Assembly (NCBI GenBank): GCA_948567375.1
Contig: OX419762.1
Span: 14,824,001-14,888,000 of the forward strand
Direction: 5' to 3'
Origin: Lunularia cruciata
Taxonomy: Eukaryota > Streptophyta > Marchantiopsida > Lunulariales > Lunulariaceae
Length of the DNA: 64,000 nt
Part shown: positions 1 through 12,707 of the stretch, one piece after another
Layout: each line of letters starts with the position of its first letter
Position numbering within the stretch: the stretch's first letter is position 1
Translations under genes and position numbers: made by a program
The notes under the pieces: model-generated
Databases searched by the model: none
What the model was told of the DNA's origin: nothing
Seen by the model: only the letters and a program-made list of their open reading frames with translations

Positions 1-1000
1 TCATGTTCTATAAATACAAGAAAATAACATTAAGCCAAATGCCAATGGCCTTCATCACCCTTAGCACAAGACTCATAAATGAATAATAGATGGACATAAG
101 GACTGCCACAATAGAGAGCCAAGTTATGTCATAGCACTTGGGTATCTAAGACAAGACAATTTGTGTGTCTCCAAAACTAATCATGGAGCGGGTGAGGATT
201 CTTGTGCAATTTAGAGCATGCATGCCATTGGTGTGGTAGCAATTGGAGCATTGAATTACCAAGTGAAATCAACCAATAGGGAGAAATCTTTCTTCAAATT
301 CCCATATCTTTGACTCACATACTATCCAATATCAAGTAAATCAAGACAATAGGGCATATGATTGCCTAAATTGCTACTAGTTCTAGAATTGTGCTCAATT
401 TTGTGACACATTCCACAAATCCTTTGGTTGGTGTTGCTTTGATGCTGATCTCAAAAGTGGTGATTGACATAATCAAATGTTGATGGGTTGTGGTGTATGT
501 TTGTGCTTGTTTGGAGAAACCTCCTAGAAATATAATCAATGGGGTTTGAACAATCATTTCATGCATTTCAAGTAGTGTAATAGTTTGTTTCAAAATGCAT
601 TATTGATGCAAGTGCATTGTGGTAAGCCTCTTCTCAATATGACCAAATGAAACAAGATGGTTGAGCTTTAAAATTATTGCCTTGAGTTGGAAAATATGAT
701 AGAGGTTGTTGTAGCCACCAATGCTTATCGAAATCTTAAGACTAAAATTCTAACTTGTTGCAAAAATATTTGCTGCATGCGGTGCAAGAAGAGAACACCC
801 ATTATTGATGTGAAGATATTGTGTCATTGTACAATGCTTTGATCCATCGACAAGCACTTGTGAAACTTCAATGCATCCTTTAATGCATCATTTAATGCAA
901 ACACAAATATTTTTTAAACCATATCTCTCCAAATACAATGGCTATGATTCAAGGGAAGTCTACTTCTTTCCTTGGCATGTAGTTGGCTGATCTCACATAG
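1..1000. other. AT-rich stretch with no supported gene
   Basis: I see no gene here. The DNA is AT-rich and rich in short near-repeats. It lies downstream, in transcript sense, of the decayed MULE transposase and may hold that element's 3' end, but I could not identify a terminal inverted repeat. Confidence 0.4.
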
Positions 1001-2180
1001 TTGATAGTTTCAAGCAAGCTCAATAGCACTATAGACTACTCTCAAATTGCATATGACACATGTACCCAATGTTTAAAGGTCATAGTAGCACCCTCCACTT
1101 ATGATGTTGGGATGTGATCATAATGGGTGGATGCTTTGGAGCTATGCCACCACAAATTTTTCCTTGTAGATCAGCCAAGTAGATATCAAGTCAGAAAAGA
1201 CCCTCTTGAGAACATGTTCTGCAAGATCTTGAAGATTATTTGTGTACTCTTCCGTCAATGTGTCAATGAAAATTTTCCAATGCTTCATGAATGCTTGCAA
1301 AGATTCATTTGACTCAAAAGCTACATGTTGTGTGGCAAGCACATTCTCATAGATATGCCAAACTAGAGATTATTAAGAAATCTAGGGAAAATCAAAGAAA
1401 TTGCATTCATTAATGCTAGTTCTTTATCTATCAAAGACAAAAACAAAGTTCCATTCAAGATTGACCTATAGATTGTTGAAAAAATTGTTCAACTCTTGCA
1501 TTGGCCAAAGGTAATATGCCTTGTTTCAATCCTCATGAAGCAAAAACATAGTGTACGTCTGATTTGTGGAGGTGATACCAATGCTATGAAGCAATGATAT
1601 GATATTAGTTGGTTTTTGTATGTTGTATGTATGTATGACATGATATTTGTATGTTGAATCCAAGAGCAAAATTTTGTTTATTGAAATTTTTTTGGCTATC
1701 TCTTTTGTGATATTTGATATCACAAACAAGTATGCTAAGATCCCATCATCCTTTTGTTTTGAATCAATGAATGGTCCTCTTCTCAATGAATGCACCAAGT
1801 AGTGCTTTGATTGGAGAACGTCCATCCAATCTCTTTCTTTTGGTTGCAGTCTTTAGATTGTAGATATCTTGAAGACATACTATGCAAAGTTAATTTTGTG
1901 CGTGAAGTGTGCTCCCAATTGGCACTACTCCAACCCTACATAGTTGCTTGAGCAATGTTTCTTTTGTTTACTATAAGAGCACTTGTGGAAAGGTACAATG
2001 CAAGATTTGTTGTTGGTTCCTGGTTCCTGGTTGTGTGTGCTATCCAAGATCTCTAACTTCCAACCACCATTGTTATTCTTTTGTAAAACCACTTGGAAGT
2101 GGCAATTACTTTGCAAAGTTGAAGTGCTATGTGTGTGAGTTTCTTGTATATTTCTCATGGATATGCATATCAAAGACATA
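1000..2180 (-). pseudogene. Decayed MULE (Mutator-like) / FAR1-type transposase
   Basis: Read on the minus strand, fragments of a MULE/FAR1-family transposase appear in the expected order but in different frames with stops. Near 2020-2110 is a FAR1/WRKY-GCM1-like zinc-cluster tail (GGWKLEILDSTHNQEPG, matching the family pattern W-x-L ... HNHEP). Near 1800-1880 is the linker DIYN...LDGRSPIKALL. At 1560-1690 is the transposase core around LLLDSTYKY followed by IGITSTNQTYTMFLL, where the family usually has LLxDSTYKTN and VGVTSTNxTF. At 1142-1320 is the C-terminal core with TEEYTNNL and TWLIYKEKFVVA. Past 1140 a garbled version of the NxTTSRVEGAH block follows a stop. No intact reading frame remains, so this is a relic. 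A domesticated FAR1 gene is less likely because of the stops. The assignment is from motif recognition, not a search. Confidence 0.7.
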
Positions 2181-2755
2181 AACTTAATATCACTTTTGGT
2201 TTGTTGTCAAATTGTAGAGTGCTTGGAATTTTTGCAACAATGCCCGTTGAATGTGCCCGGGCTTGGAGAGTGGTATGAGCTTCTTCAAACATTGCATAGC
2301 GAGCGACATTTGGAGCAATGAGAGACATAATGAAATTTCAAATGCAACAAGTAGAGGAAAGACAAAGGGAGAAAGCAAGAAGAAAGTGCTATGAAAAGCA
2401 AAGGAAAGACAAAGAGTTGCAAGGAGAGAAAATGAGAAAGCAAAGGAAAGCCTCAAAATGCCATGCAACCCATCCGCAAGAGGAAGTTGCACATAATTCT
2501 AGGACTTATAGCAAGCAAGCAACTTAATGATTTGATATAATGTCAATTTATCCTATAGTTGAGTTTATGAATTTACCTACAATGGGGTTATCCGCTCACT
2601 TTGATTATAGTTGTATACATCGGAATTACATGGTCCAAATAATACTACATGGTCGCATTGGGATATGTCTATTTGAATTTATTTTAGCATGACTATATAT
2701 ATAGTAATATCTGGTATATAAATATAAATATATATTTATATTTTTCCAGGTAATC
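2181..2755. other. Intergenic: charged low-complexity stretch and AT palindrome
   Basis: 2318-2527 reads as a Lys/Arg/Glu/Gln-rich open frame on the plus strand, but its composition is purine-run low complexity and I do not call it a gene. 2690-2750 is a TATA/AAATA tract with palindromic AAATATA...TATATTT content. It sits directly before a strong 3' splice-site-like sequence (TTTTTCCAG). Confidence 0.4.
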
Positions 2756-2759
2756 CCTA

Positions 2760-2905
2760 AAGAAAATACCATTTTGGAAGATGCCCATGGGAAAAAAAGG
2801 ACTTTGGTACGGGTATCTAGAAAGTTAAGTGTTGCTATACAGGTCACAATGTCGTACTCATATACAAACGTAACTCCAAGGAATCTCCATATTCGACGGG
2901 ATCAG
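2760..2905 (+). CDS. Possible orphan internal exon, unknown product
   Basis: A 146-nt stretch open in one frame begins right after TATATTTTTCCAG and ends right before GTAAAG, which are good acceptor and donor sites. The 48 residues it encodes are mixed and protein-like, with blocks such as KENTILEDAHGKKRTLVRVS and TNVTPRNLHIRRDQ. Composition differs from the AT-rich DNA to its left. I do not recognise the family and found no convincing partner exon. It could be an exon of a gene truncated by the upstream transposon, a fragment captured by a transposon, or chance. Confidence 0.3.
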
Positions 2906-3362
2906 GTAAAGAAAATGTGCTCTTGAACTTGGTAAGCTGCGTTATGTGGGATCAAATCCAGAGGCGTATTCTGAAAACAATATAGGTGATCGGTGGATAA
3001 CACTTTTATTGCAATACATTCTCCCTATAAAAAGCTTTATCGTAAGCATGACAACCACGTACTCCTTCTATTACGAGACTATGATTGTTTCAACTCCACT
3101 GGAAGGTGAAAAGTAGGAATTTATCATAAATGCTGAACATTCCGTAGCTGAAACGTTCGTGACAAGGCACTATGACAAGGGCTTCAAAATACTTGTCATA
3201 AAACAAAACCTTTATTTAAGATCAGCCTGTGCTAAAATCATTATTTCGTGAACCCCTTACTTTCATTATACCCAAAAAGCAATTCATATGAAAGGGTGTA
3301 GAGAATGTACTCATTCTTGAAGAACTTAAAAGATGGCAGTATATAGACTGTATTCAGCTTAC

Positions 3363-3854
3363 GTGGTTAGATCTGACGAAGTTAGTGCCAACCTTGTCTA
3401 TCAGGTACAGTACAGTTAACTGTAGTAGGCCGCGACGTGGAGTCCGGGACCAGGAAGGAGATTGTGGGAAGACTGGAGAAACACCTCCTCCTTCAGTTGA
3501 TGAGGAATTTAGCCTCCATGCGTGTTCTACATTGCCAGGGAGGGTGGAACTTCTCTGCTGAATGTGCGCTACGTCAGTAGCCATACCTGTGCGTCTGCGG
3601 ATTCTATCAATAGCGCTAGGTGTGTTGTCGATCGGTTCCTTTTCGGTGGACTCTTTGTCCTCTTCTGTTCGGAACAAGTCACCAATATAGAGTGTGCTGA
3701 GCAGACCGGTTTTTGGGATCAGTGCTGCTGTGCGTTTTGTGCATCCCCGATTTTGCGTACAATGTGCAGTGAGTTTTGAAGCAGAGACTGTACGTTTGAG
3801 GCTTTTACAGGTTAGAGGACATCGCCGTGAGCTAGTGGTGTGAGATGTTGCCAT
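3363..3854 (-). CDS. Hypothetical protein, first exon
   Basis: An ATG at 3854 (minus strand) opens a 166-codon frame. Close to its end lies a donor-like CAC|GTAAGC (exon end about 3363), so the frame may be a first exon of about 164 codons. The product is Ser/Thr/Arg-rich and basic at its N-terminus, with no domain I recognise. It lies 656 bp from, and points away from, the IVD start codon, so a divergent promoter is possible. The whole 492-nt frame being open in moderate-GC DNA is modest support. No downstream exons were identified between 1 and 3300, where the DNA is mostly transposon relic. Confidence 0.3.
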
Positions 3855-4510
3855 GTGTTTTCCTCTGTATGATGTTTAGTGGACTGGTGTCTGACAGTGC
3901 AACACTGTAGCATTTAGCAAGGCCTTACAGGACTATGTTGAGGTTGCTGCTTTGTTGCTGAATCTGCTTGTGTTTGACTTTAATTCTTGTTCCCGTGAAT
4001 GAGAAGGAGCATCCGTGCGATATGCGTTCAGCTCTGAGTGAAGCCGCGTGTCTCTCCATTCTGCAGAAGCGGATGAGTTGTTTAATTCAGAATTTGATTA
4101 TTGCGGATAAATGTGTGTCGTTGAGATCGTAAAGCCTTTCCAGCACATGATGATAAGGAAGTAAGTTGTTTGCCGTGGATTGTGATTGCAGGAGATTGAA
4201 AAACACGCAATCGCACTTGTTTTGCTTTCCACAGAAAGAAGAGCAATTGCCACTCGGTTCAGTAGAGATGGTCGGGTGGACTATCTGCGAATTTCTAGCT
4301 TACGGTCTGGTTGGTTTCGTTTATAGATCATGAGATCTTTAACCAAAACTCTCCGTTAGCACAAACAATTCATCCGATATTACCTCAAAGCCGAAAATTG
4401 AGGTTAGATTCAAGAATTTGAGGAGAAGTGGTCGTTATCAGGTAGCAATTTTGATTTGAAACTTCGGGTTGAAGGCTAACTCAGCTTGTCTTAGCAATTG
4501 AGATTCGGAT
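3855..4510. promoter_or_regulatory. IVD upstream region / presumed 5' UTR
   Basis: There are no coding blocks. The stretch separates the possible minus-strand exon from the IVD start codon and presumably holds the IVD promoter and leader. I could not place a convincing TATA box or transcription start. Confidence 0.4.
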
Positions 4511-7500
4511 ATGAGGCAGTCTGTGCGGTTGCTTCGGACGTTGTTGACTCAATCGTCATGGGTGAGAGGTGCGCCATGCGCTGCTAATCCATTTCTCGTA
4601 AGTAGCAATAATATTCCCCAAACGATTCGAGATAGCCTTTATTGATATATAATTCGATTTGATCACGGATATCCCTGAGTAGTAGTTTTGTCGCACAGTT
4701 TGTCGCGACCACTTTTATATAGGATATTCTCAGCCTTATAGAACATCAATAGCGCAGTTGAGCCCTGTCAGTTGATCAATTCAGAAGCAAGAGAAAGACA
4801 TATTGCTTTGTAGTCCATTCCTCTGCATACAGTCTGCTGTGCGTGTTTAGTTGGAGCAAACAATTCCGTGGGAGATTGTTGCTGTCATTTTGAAAGCTTC
4901 ATTCGAAACATGTGGGAAGATTACCATAGATAATCAGTATAGGATAAAGTGGGTGCAAGTCCTTGTCGAGTAATTGGTTGGAAAAATGCGTTCGAGAGCC
5001 ACTGAACAGGTTGTTATTGGGCTATTAAACTTCACTTAGCAGCCGTTGAGAGTTTGAGGACACAAATTGCAATAAACCCTTAGTATATGTCCTGCTTCCA
5101 TATTAGATTTCTCTCACAGCTGAAGGAAAAATTACACCTGTGAAACTTCAATCCGGAGAAAATGAGGTTGCTAGCTTTTTTTGACAAGTGCCTTTATGTA
5201 CAGCAGAATGGCGGCAGCCAGCGCATGTTCGGTAATCTTCTCCTGGATGAGACGGCCGAGCAGGTTGTTGTTCTCCTTGTAATCTATATGAATGGAGTAC
5301 TTCACAAGTGACCTTATGCACTGTCATTGCTGCTGAGAAAAGTCTTTTCGCTATAGCAACATCGAGTGTTATTCTCCTTGCGTAGTTGACAGTAGACTCC
5401 ACTTCCTCTAACATATTGTTTCTCTTTTCCAGTTCAAGGAGAGTGTCAGGAAGTTCGCTGAGGAGAACATTGCACCTCATGCAGAGAGAACAGACTTGAC
5501 CAACACTTTCCCCAAAGTGAGGAGCTGATTTATAAGCTGAAAAATACAGGCCCGAGGCCTGTATCGTTCAGATTACAAGTCCACGTCATTTGCCCGATGA
5601 AGAACTAAATTTGTTAGAATGCAGTCAAATGATCAAATTCATGAATTGTACCCGCTTGTTCAGGAAGTAAATGTGTGGAAATTGATGGGAGATTTCAACC
5701 TGCATGGCATCACCGTTCCAGGTAAAGGTTCAAAGGTGGTCTAGTCTGATTCCCATACGCTCGAACTAGTACTTCAATTTTTCTTTTCTGTTTTTTCGCT
5801 CTTCTCGAGCTAAACACCAAAACATAGAGTTATTTATCGATCCATTGCCTCCGCGCAGAAAAGTACGGTGGTCTTGGTCTAGGTTACCTGTACCATTGCT
5901 TGGCTATGGAAGAAATCAGCCGTGCGTCTGGATCTATCGCACTTTCTTATGGAGCCCATTCAAACCTGTGCATCAATCAGCTGGTATGTTCCAAGCTTTC
6001 ATCAGTCACTTAGAACTTCAGCTTTGACCTATCCGTTCGGGATGACTTGCAGAGAGTTGTATGGAACAGCTTTCTTGTGGCCTTGTTTTTTCAGCTTTTT
6101 GGAAGTTCGCGGTTGAGATTAACGGCACTAGTGTAAGCTCATTAAATATTCTGCGTGCTGGTTATGCAGGTCCGGAATGGTAACGACTCTCAGAAAATGA
6201 AATATCTACCCAAGGTTTGTGCGTCCGTTATTTTCCGATCTGGTCTTAAAACTCTGAATTTTGGAAGCTCTTCAGCGTATTGTCGTGTACCAATCTCTCT
6301 TACCTCTTATCTTTCACTCTAACCATCATCCGTAAATTGGTAATGCTTTAAATATAGATATCTGATTGTTTCCGAAGCACACATGCGTGCTGAAAAGCAT
6401 TCATTTCTACTTTTCAGCACTAGGAAATTCAGATGTCAAGTGGTCAGTTTGAGAGCTACCTTTTCGAAGATTACGAATAAAACTTTGCTCTAATAGTATC
6501 GATTTTATTCTGAACATCTGACCAGAAGCTGCTTAATAGGTATATCTAGTCAGATGTTCGTATGTTCTCATGAGTTTGAAGATTCGTGAAATTACGAGTT
6601 TTAATATTTACTTTACATCTGTTTGGCAACCTTCTGAAGCTTATCAGCGGAGATCACATAGGAGCTCTGGCTATGAGTGAACCAAATTGTAAGTCACCTA
6701 CGATCTTTGAGATATTGTACGCGTTGATAATCTGGTTACCAAGTAGGTTGATCCGAAAGCTCCTGGACAAGGACTCATGTTGGACGCTGCTTCCCACCGA
6801 CAGGGCAAGTTCATTTTACTAATTGGTAGTGGGAATCTGATGGGGGACAGTCATTGGAGATTGTTAGAAGTTTACCAGGGTACTCGTCTGTCATAAGGAA
6901 ATAAGGTTTTTTCTTTTTTTGTTTTGACTGAGATATTCTCCTATTTGCAGCTGGTTCAGATGTTGTGAGCATGAAGTGCAAGGCAGAGCGAGTAACAGAT
7001 GGCTATGTGCTCAATGGGAACAAAATGTGGTGTACAAATGGTCCTGTAGCAGAGACTCTGGTGTGGGAACTGATTTGAATGCGTTCTTGCTTTGTTACAC
7101 TCAAGCTGATTACTTGATTATTACTAAAGCAAATATTTGATTATATTGACCAACATGTCAGCAGGATTGACGATTTTCGTACTCCTTGGTAACAGATTGT
7201 GTATGCTAAAACCGATTTACAAGCCGGAGCACATGGAATAACTGCTTTCATTATCGAGAAAGGCATGAGTGGGTACTAAACACTATCCAAGCTTCCAATG
7301 CTTCTCGTCTGTTGGTTCTGAATTTTCACACCAGATCCATGTCTTCACATACTGCTGGATGAAATGGATCCTTCTCCCATTCCGTGTCATATCCGTACAC
7401 ACTTTCGTAACCTATTCGTGAGCACAATATAGACTCACTTAAACCTATCCTGCCTCTCGCTCTGTGTGGGCTTAATGATTTCACTTTCTCATTGCGTATG

Positions 7501-10039
7501 CAATCCTTGTCGTGTTTTTAGATTGAGCTTGAAACAAATTATATGTGCAGGTTCAGCACTGCACAGAAGCTAGACAAGTTGGGAATGCGAGGCAGTGATA
7601 CGTAAGTATGATGCCATGAACTCTACAAATTCCTGTTGAAGGTTTAAACAACGCAATATTTCTTGTCTCATCTTTTGAGAAGCAAAGCAAGCTTCAGCTT
7701 TATCTTTGTATCATGCATGTTGCAACTCAAGCGTGAGTGAATTACATACGACAAGAAGTGTTGTTTTGCTTGTGTGACCAAAATAGATGGCGAATATCAC
7801 ATTGATCCTTAGAAACCATCTTTCCGATCTGCTTATGTTTAGATTGATGGCCACGGTAGGTTCATCTATCGCTTATGCAGATTGCTTGTTCATGGTTTAT
7901 TTCTCGTCTCAGATGTGAGCTGGTGTTCGAAAATTGTTTTGTTCCACACGAAAACGTCCTAGGACAAGAAAATAAAGGTGCATTTCTCTCTTGACACGTT
8001 TGTCATTTGGGGAATGGTTTTAATTTTAAACACTAATGTGATTGTTTCATGGAGGTTGTATTCTCCAGTAGGTGAACTGCACGTGCAGTTGACGATTTCA
8101 TTATTATTTGCATACAATGTTGTTGGAGAATATTTGAGATCACAAAGTAATTTGTCGAATTTGGGGGCTTGTTCATTCAGGTGTTTATGTCATGATGTCT
8201 GGCCTAGATTTGGAAAGATTAGTCTTGGCTGCGGGTCCTTTAGGACTGATGCAGGCCTGCCTGGACGTTGTTTTACCTTATGTACACGAAAGAGAACAGT
8301 TTGGTAAACCCATTGGAGAGTTTCAGCTGATGCAGGTACGTTGTTATGAGTCCTCTAAATATGGAGCATCATATTCGGAAGGTGTAAACGTAGTAGATTC
8401 TGGTAGTGAACCTTTGAGCCACATTGGGATCAAATCATAAGCTCATCCACATGCACAATGTCTAAGAAACTCCCCGTTTCTTTGGTGGATCCTTAAGCAT
8501 CTACAAAATTTAGCAATAAGAGGTGATGGAGGCTTTTGGTCATTCCAGGCTTTAATTAAGAACACTGTGAGTTGCTGCTATCTGAAGGCCTTAGGAGTAG
8601 CTTTTAAGATCCGAGCCTTTTGGACCGCAACCTTACTTTATGGACACCGTTTAGACTCAGATGTACAGTTCTGCTTTCCTACACTTAGTCTTTCTCAGCC
8701 TCTTTTCTGCCCTGAATCCAGATTCTGTTTTTGGATTTGTGTGGTTCCGGTTCTGTGTAGTATTGACCTCACAAGCTACGCCTGAAGATGCGAGTTTACT
8801 CTAGTTGCTAATATCAACGCTATGCGTTGATTTGACTTGGAACAGGGAAAACTTGCGGACATGTACACCAAAATTCAGTCATCTAGGTACGTAAGCAGAT
8901 GTCTTCCATTCCTTCCCCACATCTGTTATCTCACAGCTGGTAGGATTCCTCACGGTGGTACACCATGACATACAATCTGTCCCTCATTTTGCTAGCCTGT
9001 CTGTACTTCTCCCCCAACGACACGGCATTTCTTAGCATGGAAAGTTACGACCACTTCTGTTGTTAATGCAGATGTCGACCGATTCCCAAGTTATTATTTG
9101 AGTTTAGAGGTATTATTCCTAATTGATATGTAGATATGGTACAAGGTAAAAACTAGGTGCATAGCAACCACTTACAGTAGAGTTGATGACTGGGTGAGAA
9201 GTGGAAGTTCAACTAGTCCTTCAAGCTAACTCCCTTATTTCCGGGTCATATCAACCTATGTAGTACATTCAGGTGCTGTGAAAGAAATCCGACACTACTA
9301 GAATCTTGGACAAACCTTTTGAGATCTGAATCGCAAATCTGATCAAAACGTGATATGTGCAGGGCATTCGTTTACTCCGTCGCTCGCAGTTGCGACGAGG
9401 GCCAAGTCGACAGAAAGGTGTAACTTTTTACCTGAATCGAATGGATCTTCATCACTATGCAGGAAGACATGTGCAAAGCTTCGATTAGGTTCTCTTATTC
9501 TGTGGTTTGCAGAAAGACTTAAATCAATAGTGCATAGTTTTGTATTCACATTTTGTTTCAGTAAATCCATGACGTAGAATCTTTCGGTCATGTGTCATCC
9601 AGGATTGTGCAGCAGTGATCCTTTTTGCCGCTGAAAATGCGACTCAAATGGCTTTGCAGGTTTGTGTGTCAGATGTTCTTGCATGTATTGTTGGAGCATG
9701 TTTTGATCAGAGATCGGTGTTACTCCTATAGATTCTATCATACCCTTGTCATGTTGGAGCAAGTACTTCTTCATGCACGAAGAAACTATTAACGTTTGTG
9801 TGCTTTCTTTCTTTTGCAATCCATATTCTTTCAGGACCTGCACTGTACCTTTAACACTAACTTCGGATCTGATCATTAATGATTGGTGGCAGGCGATCCA
9901 ATGTCTAGGAGGCAATGGCTACATTAATGAATATCCAACTGGTAGGCTTCTGCGTGACGCAAAGCTTTATGAAATCGGTGCTGGGACCAGCGAAATTCGA
10001 CGAATCATCATTGGACGTGAGTTGTTCAAAGAAATGTAA
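4511..10039 (+). CDS. IVD: Isovaleryl-CoA dehydrogenase, mitochondrial (16 exons)
   Basis: An FAD enzyme of mitochondrial leucine breakdown, oxidising isovaleryl-CoA to 3-methylcrotonyl-CoA and feeding electrons to ETF. I traced exons 4511-4597, 5204-5263, 5433-5516, 5664-5721, 5859-5983, 6170-6214, 6640-6688, 6951-7060, 7196-7272, 7551-7601, 7913-7977, 8181-8335, 8846-8886, 9363-9417, 9603-9659 and 9893-10039. All introns are GT-AG, all phases agree, and the total is 1266 nt (421 aa plus stop), close to the roughly 410 aa of plant IVD. The N-terminus ([16 protein letters not shown]) looks like a mitochondrial presequence. Family blocks seen are [27 protein letters not shown] and QCLGGNGY. 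The IVD-specific catalytic base is present as Glu282 in [11 protein letters not shown]. The site where MCAD-type enzymes carry Glu is Ala403 in YEIGAGTSE, as expected for IVD. No break was seen, so the gene looks functional. Confidence 0.96.
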
Positions 10040-10299
10040 ATCTTGTAATTCTGTGGTAAACACATATAAATAATACATGAAACTTTATTGCCATTGGTGA
10101 GAACTTGTCACTCTCCTCGTGTACAGCAATTACACCACATTCTACGTAAAACATGGTCAAGTGTTATCTCCATAGTTATTATGCCTTACAGTGCAAGAAG
10201 CAAAGCTTCTGGTGACCCTGAAATTATCATCTGAGTACCAGGCTAAATAGGTGGAACTGGAGCTGCCAGATTGACTGTCGCACAGTTACGGCAGTATCA
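10040..10299. other. Intergenic gap between convergent genes
   Basis: 260 bp between the IVD stop and the stop of the minus-strand coiled-coil gene. AT-rich words such as AAATAATA at about 10067 could serve IVD 3' end formation, but I cannot assign a site. Confidence 0.5.
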
Positions 10300-12580
10300 T
10301 CACTCTTCTCTCTGAGATTCTTGAGGATGAATGTGGATCCACGATTCCACATCCTTCTCCAAGTACTTCATCCTTCGTGTGAGCATTGTAGTTGCCTCTT
10401 CGCAAGTTCGCACGATGCCCTGGTTTGAAGCTCTGGGATTTTTTTCTGACATGATTATATTTTCCAAGTTTCGCATGGAATCCTTCACGTGTGATCCAGT
10501 TGTCAATATGCCGTTATTGAATCTTGATTTTATCTGCTCTGTTCTTCTTCTTACCTTAGCTCCTTCTTTTGAACTCTGTGCACTGGTGTCAATTGCACTT
10601 TCTTGTGTGTCCATCTGTAGTAAGATTTGCTCCTCGTATCGGCCAATCTGCTCAGTCATTATGATTTTTAAAGCGGATCAGTGCAACCTTCAAATGTCTG
10701 CTATGTTTGGTGGTTACAGCATACACATTATCAACACTGTTGGTTTCAATCAACTGTTCATTTTACCAGAATAACATATTTCGCATCGTCGATGTCAATT
10801 TGTACCTCTTTCCGAAGTTCATAGATCTGCTCAAGAAGGTCCCTATTAGCTTCCCTAAGGCGATTACCCTGCAGACACAGGGTGGGGAACTCGGTCAATA
10901 GACACAACCCCATTTCGTGATGTCATTGCATCTAATACCTCTATATTGTGGTACTGGAAGGGTGGACCGTCGGTCAGATTGAAAAGAAATCTGATATTCT
11001 GCTCTGTACCGTGAGACGCCATTGCAACTCTTTTTTGCGATGATTATCCTGCTCCTGCGCTAGTTTAGCTTTCAAGTCATCAGCTCCCTTACGCTCCTCC
11101 TTCGAGAATTTTGGAGGTGCAGCACGTGCCTGCTGCTCCAATTTACTCCGCTCTTTTCGGAGCTTACTGATCTGTTCACATGGCACAACGTCTTTTGAAG
11201 ATTTCAACGAGAAGTCAGGCTCTAAGATACAACGCCGGACGCTATGCAAATCTGGGAGTAAAAGAAAAGCGCTGCACAAGTCGTGAACTAAATGCCTTAC
11301 TTCTGCTTCTCTCAGCTGTGTTAAAGCTTCCACGTCTGAAGCCTTTTGCTGCTCCCATGCTGCTTTCTCCTGCTTGAATCGAGCTGCCTGCTCGTCTTGC
11401 TCCTGATTTGAACCGAATAGTATGTCAAATACGATTTCATCTCCTAGATGCAGAGACTGAGAGATGTGCCTTGGAACTTTATTCTGCGTAAGATCCCCAG
11501 GCTACTCACCCTTTAAGCTTTGGAAGTTGGAAAGGTTTGGAAGATTGTAGCTGGTCACCTTCAACGTGGCTTTGATCCTCTTGTTTTCTCTCGTGAAGTA
11601 TAAAATCTCAGACTCTAAGAGTTCCACCTTCTGGCATATTGCCGTGGAAATGTCCTGAAACTTTTCTCCAGATATTCCTTTATCTATGCTTGGTTCTTCT
11701 TTCCTGGACCCGAAATACAACTTCACCAACGATGACACGGGGCCGTGCTGTCCCTTAGTTGAAGAAGCTTTTTCAAACTCGAAGGCGTCACTGACAGATG
11801 TTTCCAGCTCTAGCTTCGAGGAATCACCACTATCGTTTGAATGGTCTTGATCAAGGATATACACTTCCTCAACTGGTGTGCCAACATCAGTTCTCTTTGA
11901 TGGATCGGAGATGTCTTCCTGCGCCTATCAGTCAACACCAAAATCTATGTATTATGGTTCACGTGAATTGTAGATGTTTCTCTATTTGCATCCATCAGAT
12001 ATTGCCCCTTCTGGAAGCATGGCCTTTTAAAAGTCGTGAGGATTTAGACCCGACCTTCTGCATGCATAAGTCGCAAGTCCACTACACACGCTGCAATCAT
12101 ATCTCTGACGGGTTTTCTCTCCTGAATGTATACAAGGTAAGATAAGACTGTTTATCTGAGTTAATGAAACTGCAGCAAGGAGACCAACCTCGTAGTGTAG
12201 ACTGGAAGAATTCATCTCCACAAACCTAGTTCCGGCTTTGTGCTTAGGTACTCTTGCGAGAGAGAGATTCAAACCCTCGGTATACCGATCATCTTCTTCC
12301 TTAGTATAAGTTAGCATAACTATGTCCATATTTGCAGGATCTGTTTTGTGGGTAGAATCGAGAATGGCTCCTAGACATCAAAGCAGAATCTACTGTAGTT
12401 AGCGGTCTGGCTTTAACCTTCAGTTCATTGAACGCTGTATTTACGTTTATACAACCCACTCCATCAATCTGCCGCCGTCGTTCAATGCATCTAGGGAATA
12501 TTTGTTAAGTGCTGAGAGCGCATCGCTAAGGGTCTTTCCAGCTATCTTATCATCCAGGATCGTCTCATACTCTTTAGCAG
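10300..12580 (-). CDS. Coiled-coil protein, 3' exon series
   Basis: On the minus strand, five phase-0 exons chain cleanly: 11924-11559 (122 codons), 11402-11301 (34), 11171-11010 (54), 10868-10767 (34) and 10647-10300 (115 codons plus stop). Donors are GTGACC, GTAAGG, GTACAG and GTAAAA. Four acceptors are CAG; the 11924 one is TAG. The product is rich in Glu, Lys and Gln heptads (LRKERSKLEQQ, RLREANRDLLEQIYELRKE, IGRYEEQILLQ) and is surely a coiled coil. Further 5' exon-like blocks lie at about 12121-12055 (RKPVRDMIAACVVDL), 12340-12189 (RVPKHKAGTRFVEMNSSS) and about 12580-12456 (ETILDDKIAGKTLSDALSAL), but their phases do not all join. I do not recognise the family; a cytoskeletal or centriolar role is only a guess from coiled-coil content. 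It may belong to the same transcript as the 13520-14959 frame. Confidence 0.6.
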
Positions 12581-12707
12581 ATTAGTTCTTGAGATGTTTT
12601 CCGTTACGCGAAGTCATGATAACCAACCTGGTTCAAGTTTCGTGAAAATCAAGGGTCAAATGCGGAGTGGGTGGCATTGGGTGGCCAAGCTACTGCAGCA
12701 GATCAGG

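Noticed and set aside
2318-2527. Highly charged plus-strand frame resembling a coiled coil
   Set aside because: The signal comes from purine-rich low-complexity DNA; no start context, homologue or exon partner was seen.
5148-5480. 110-codon minus-strand frame
   Set aside because: Antisense to IVD exons 2 and 3 and their intron; the plus strand carries the recognisable protein.
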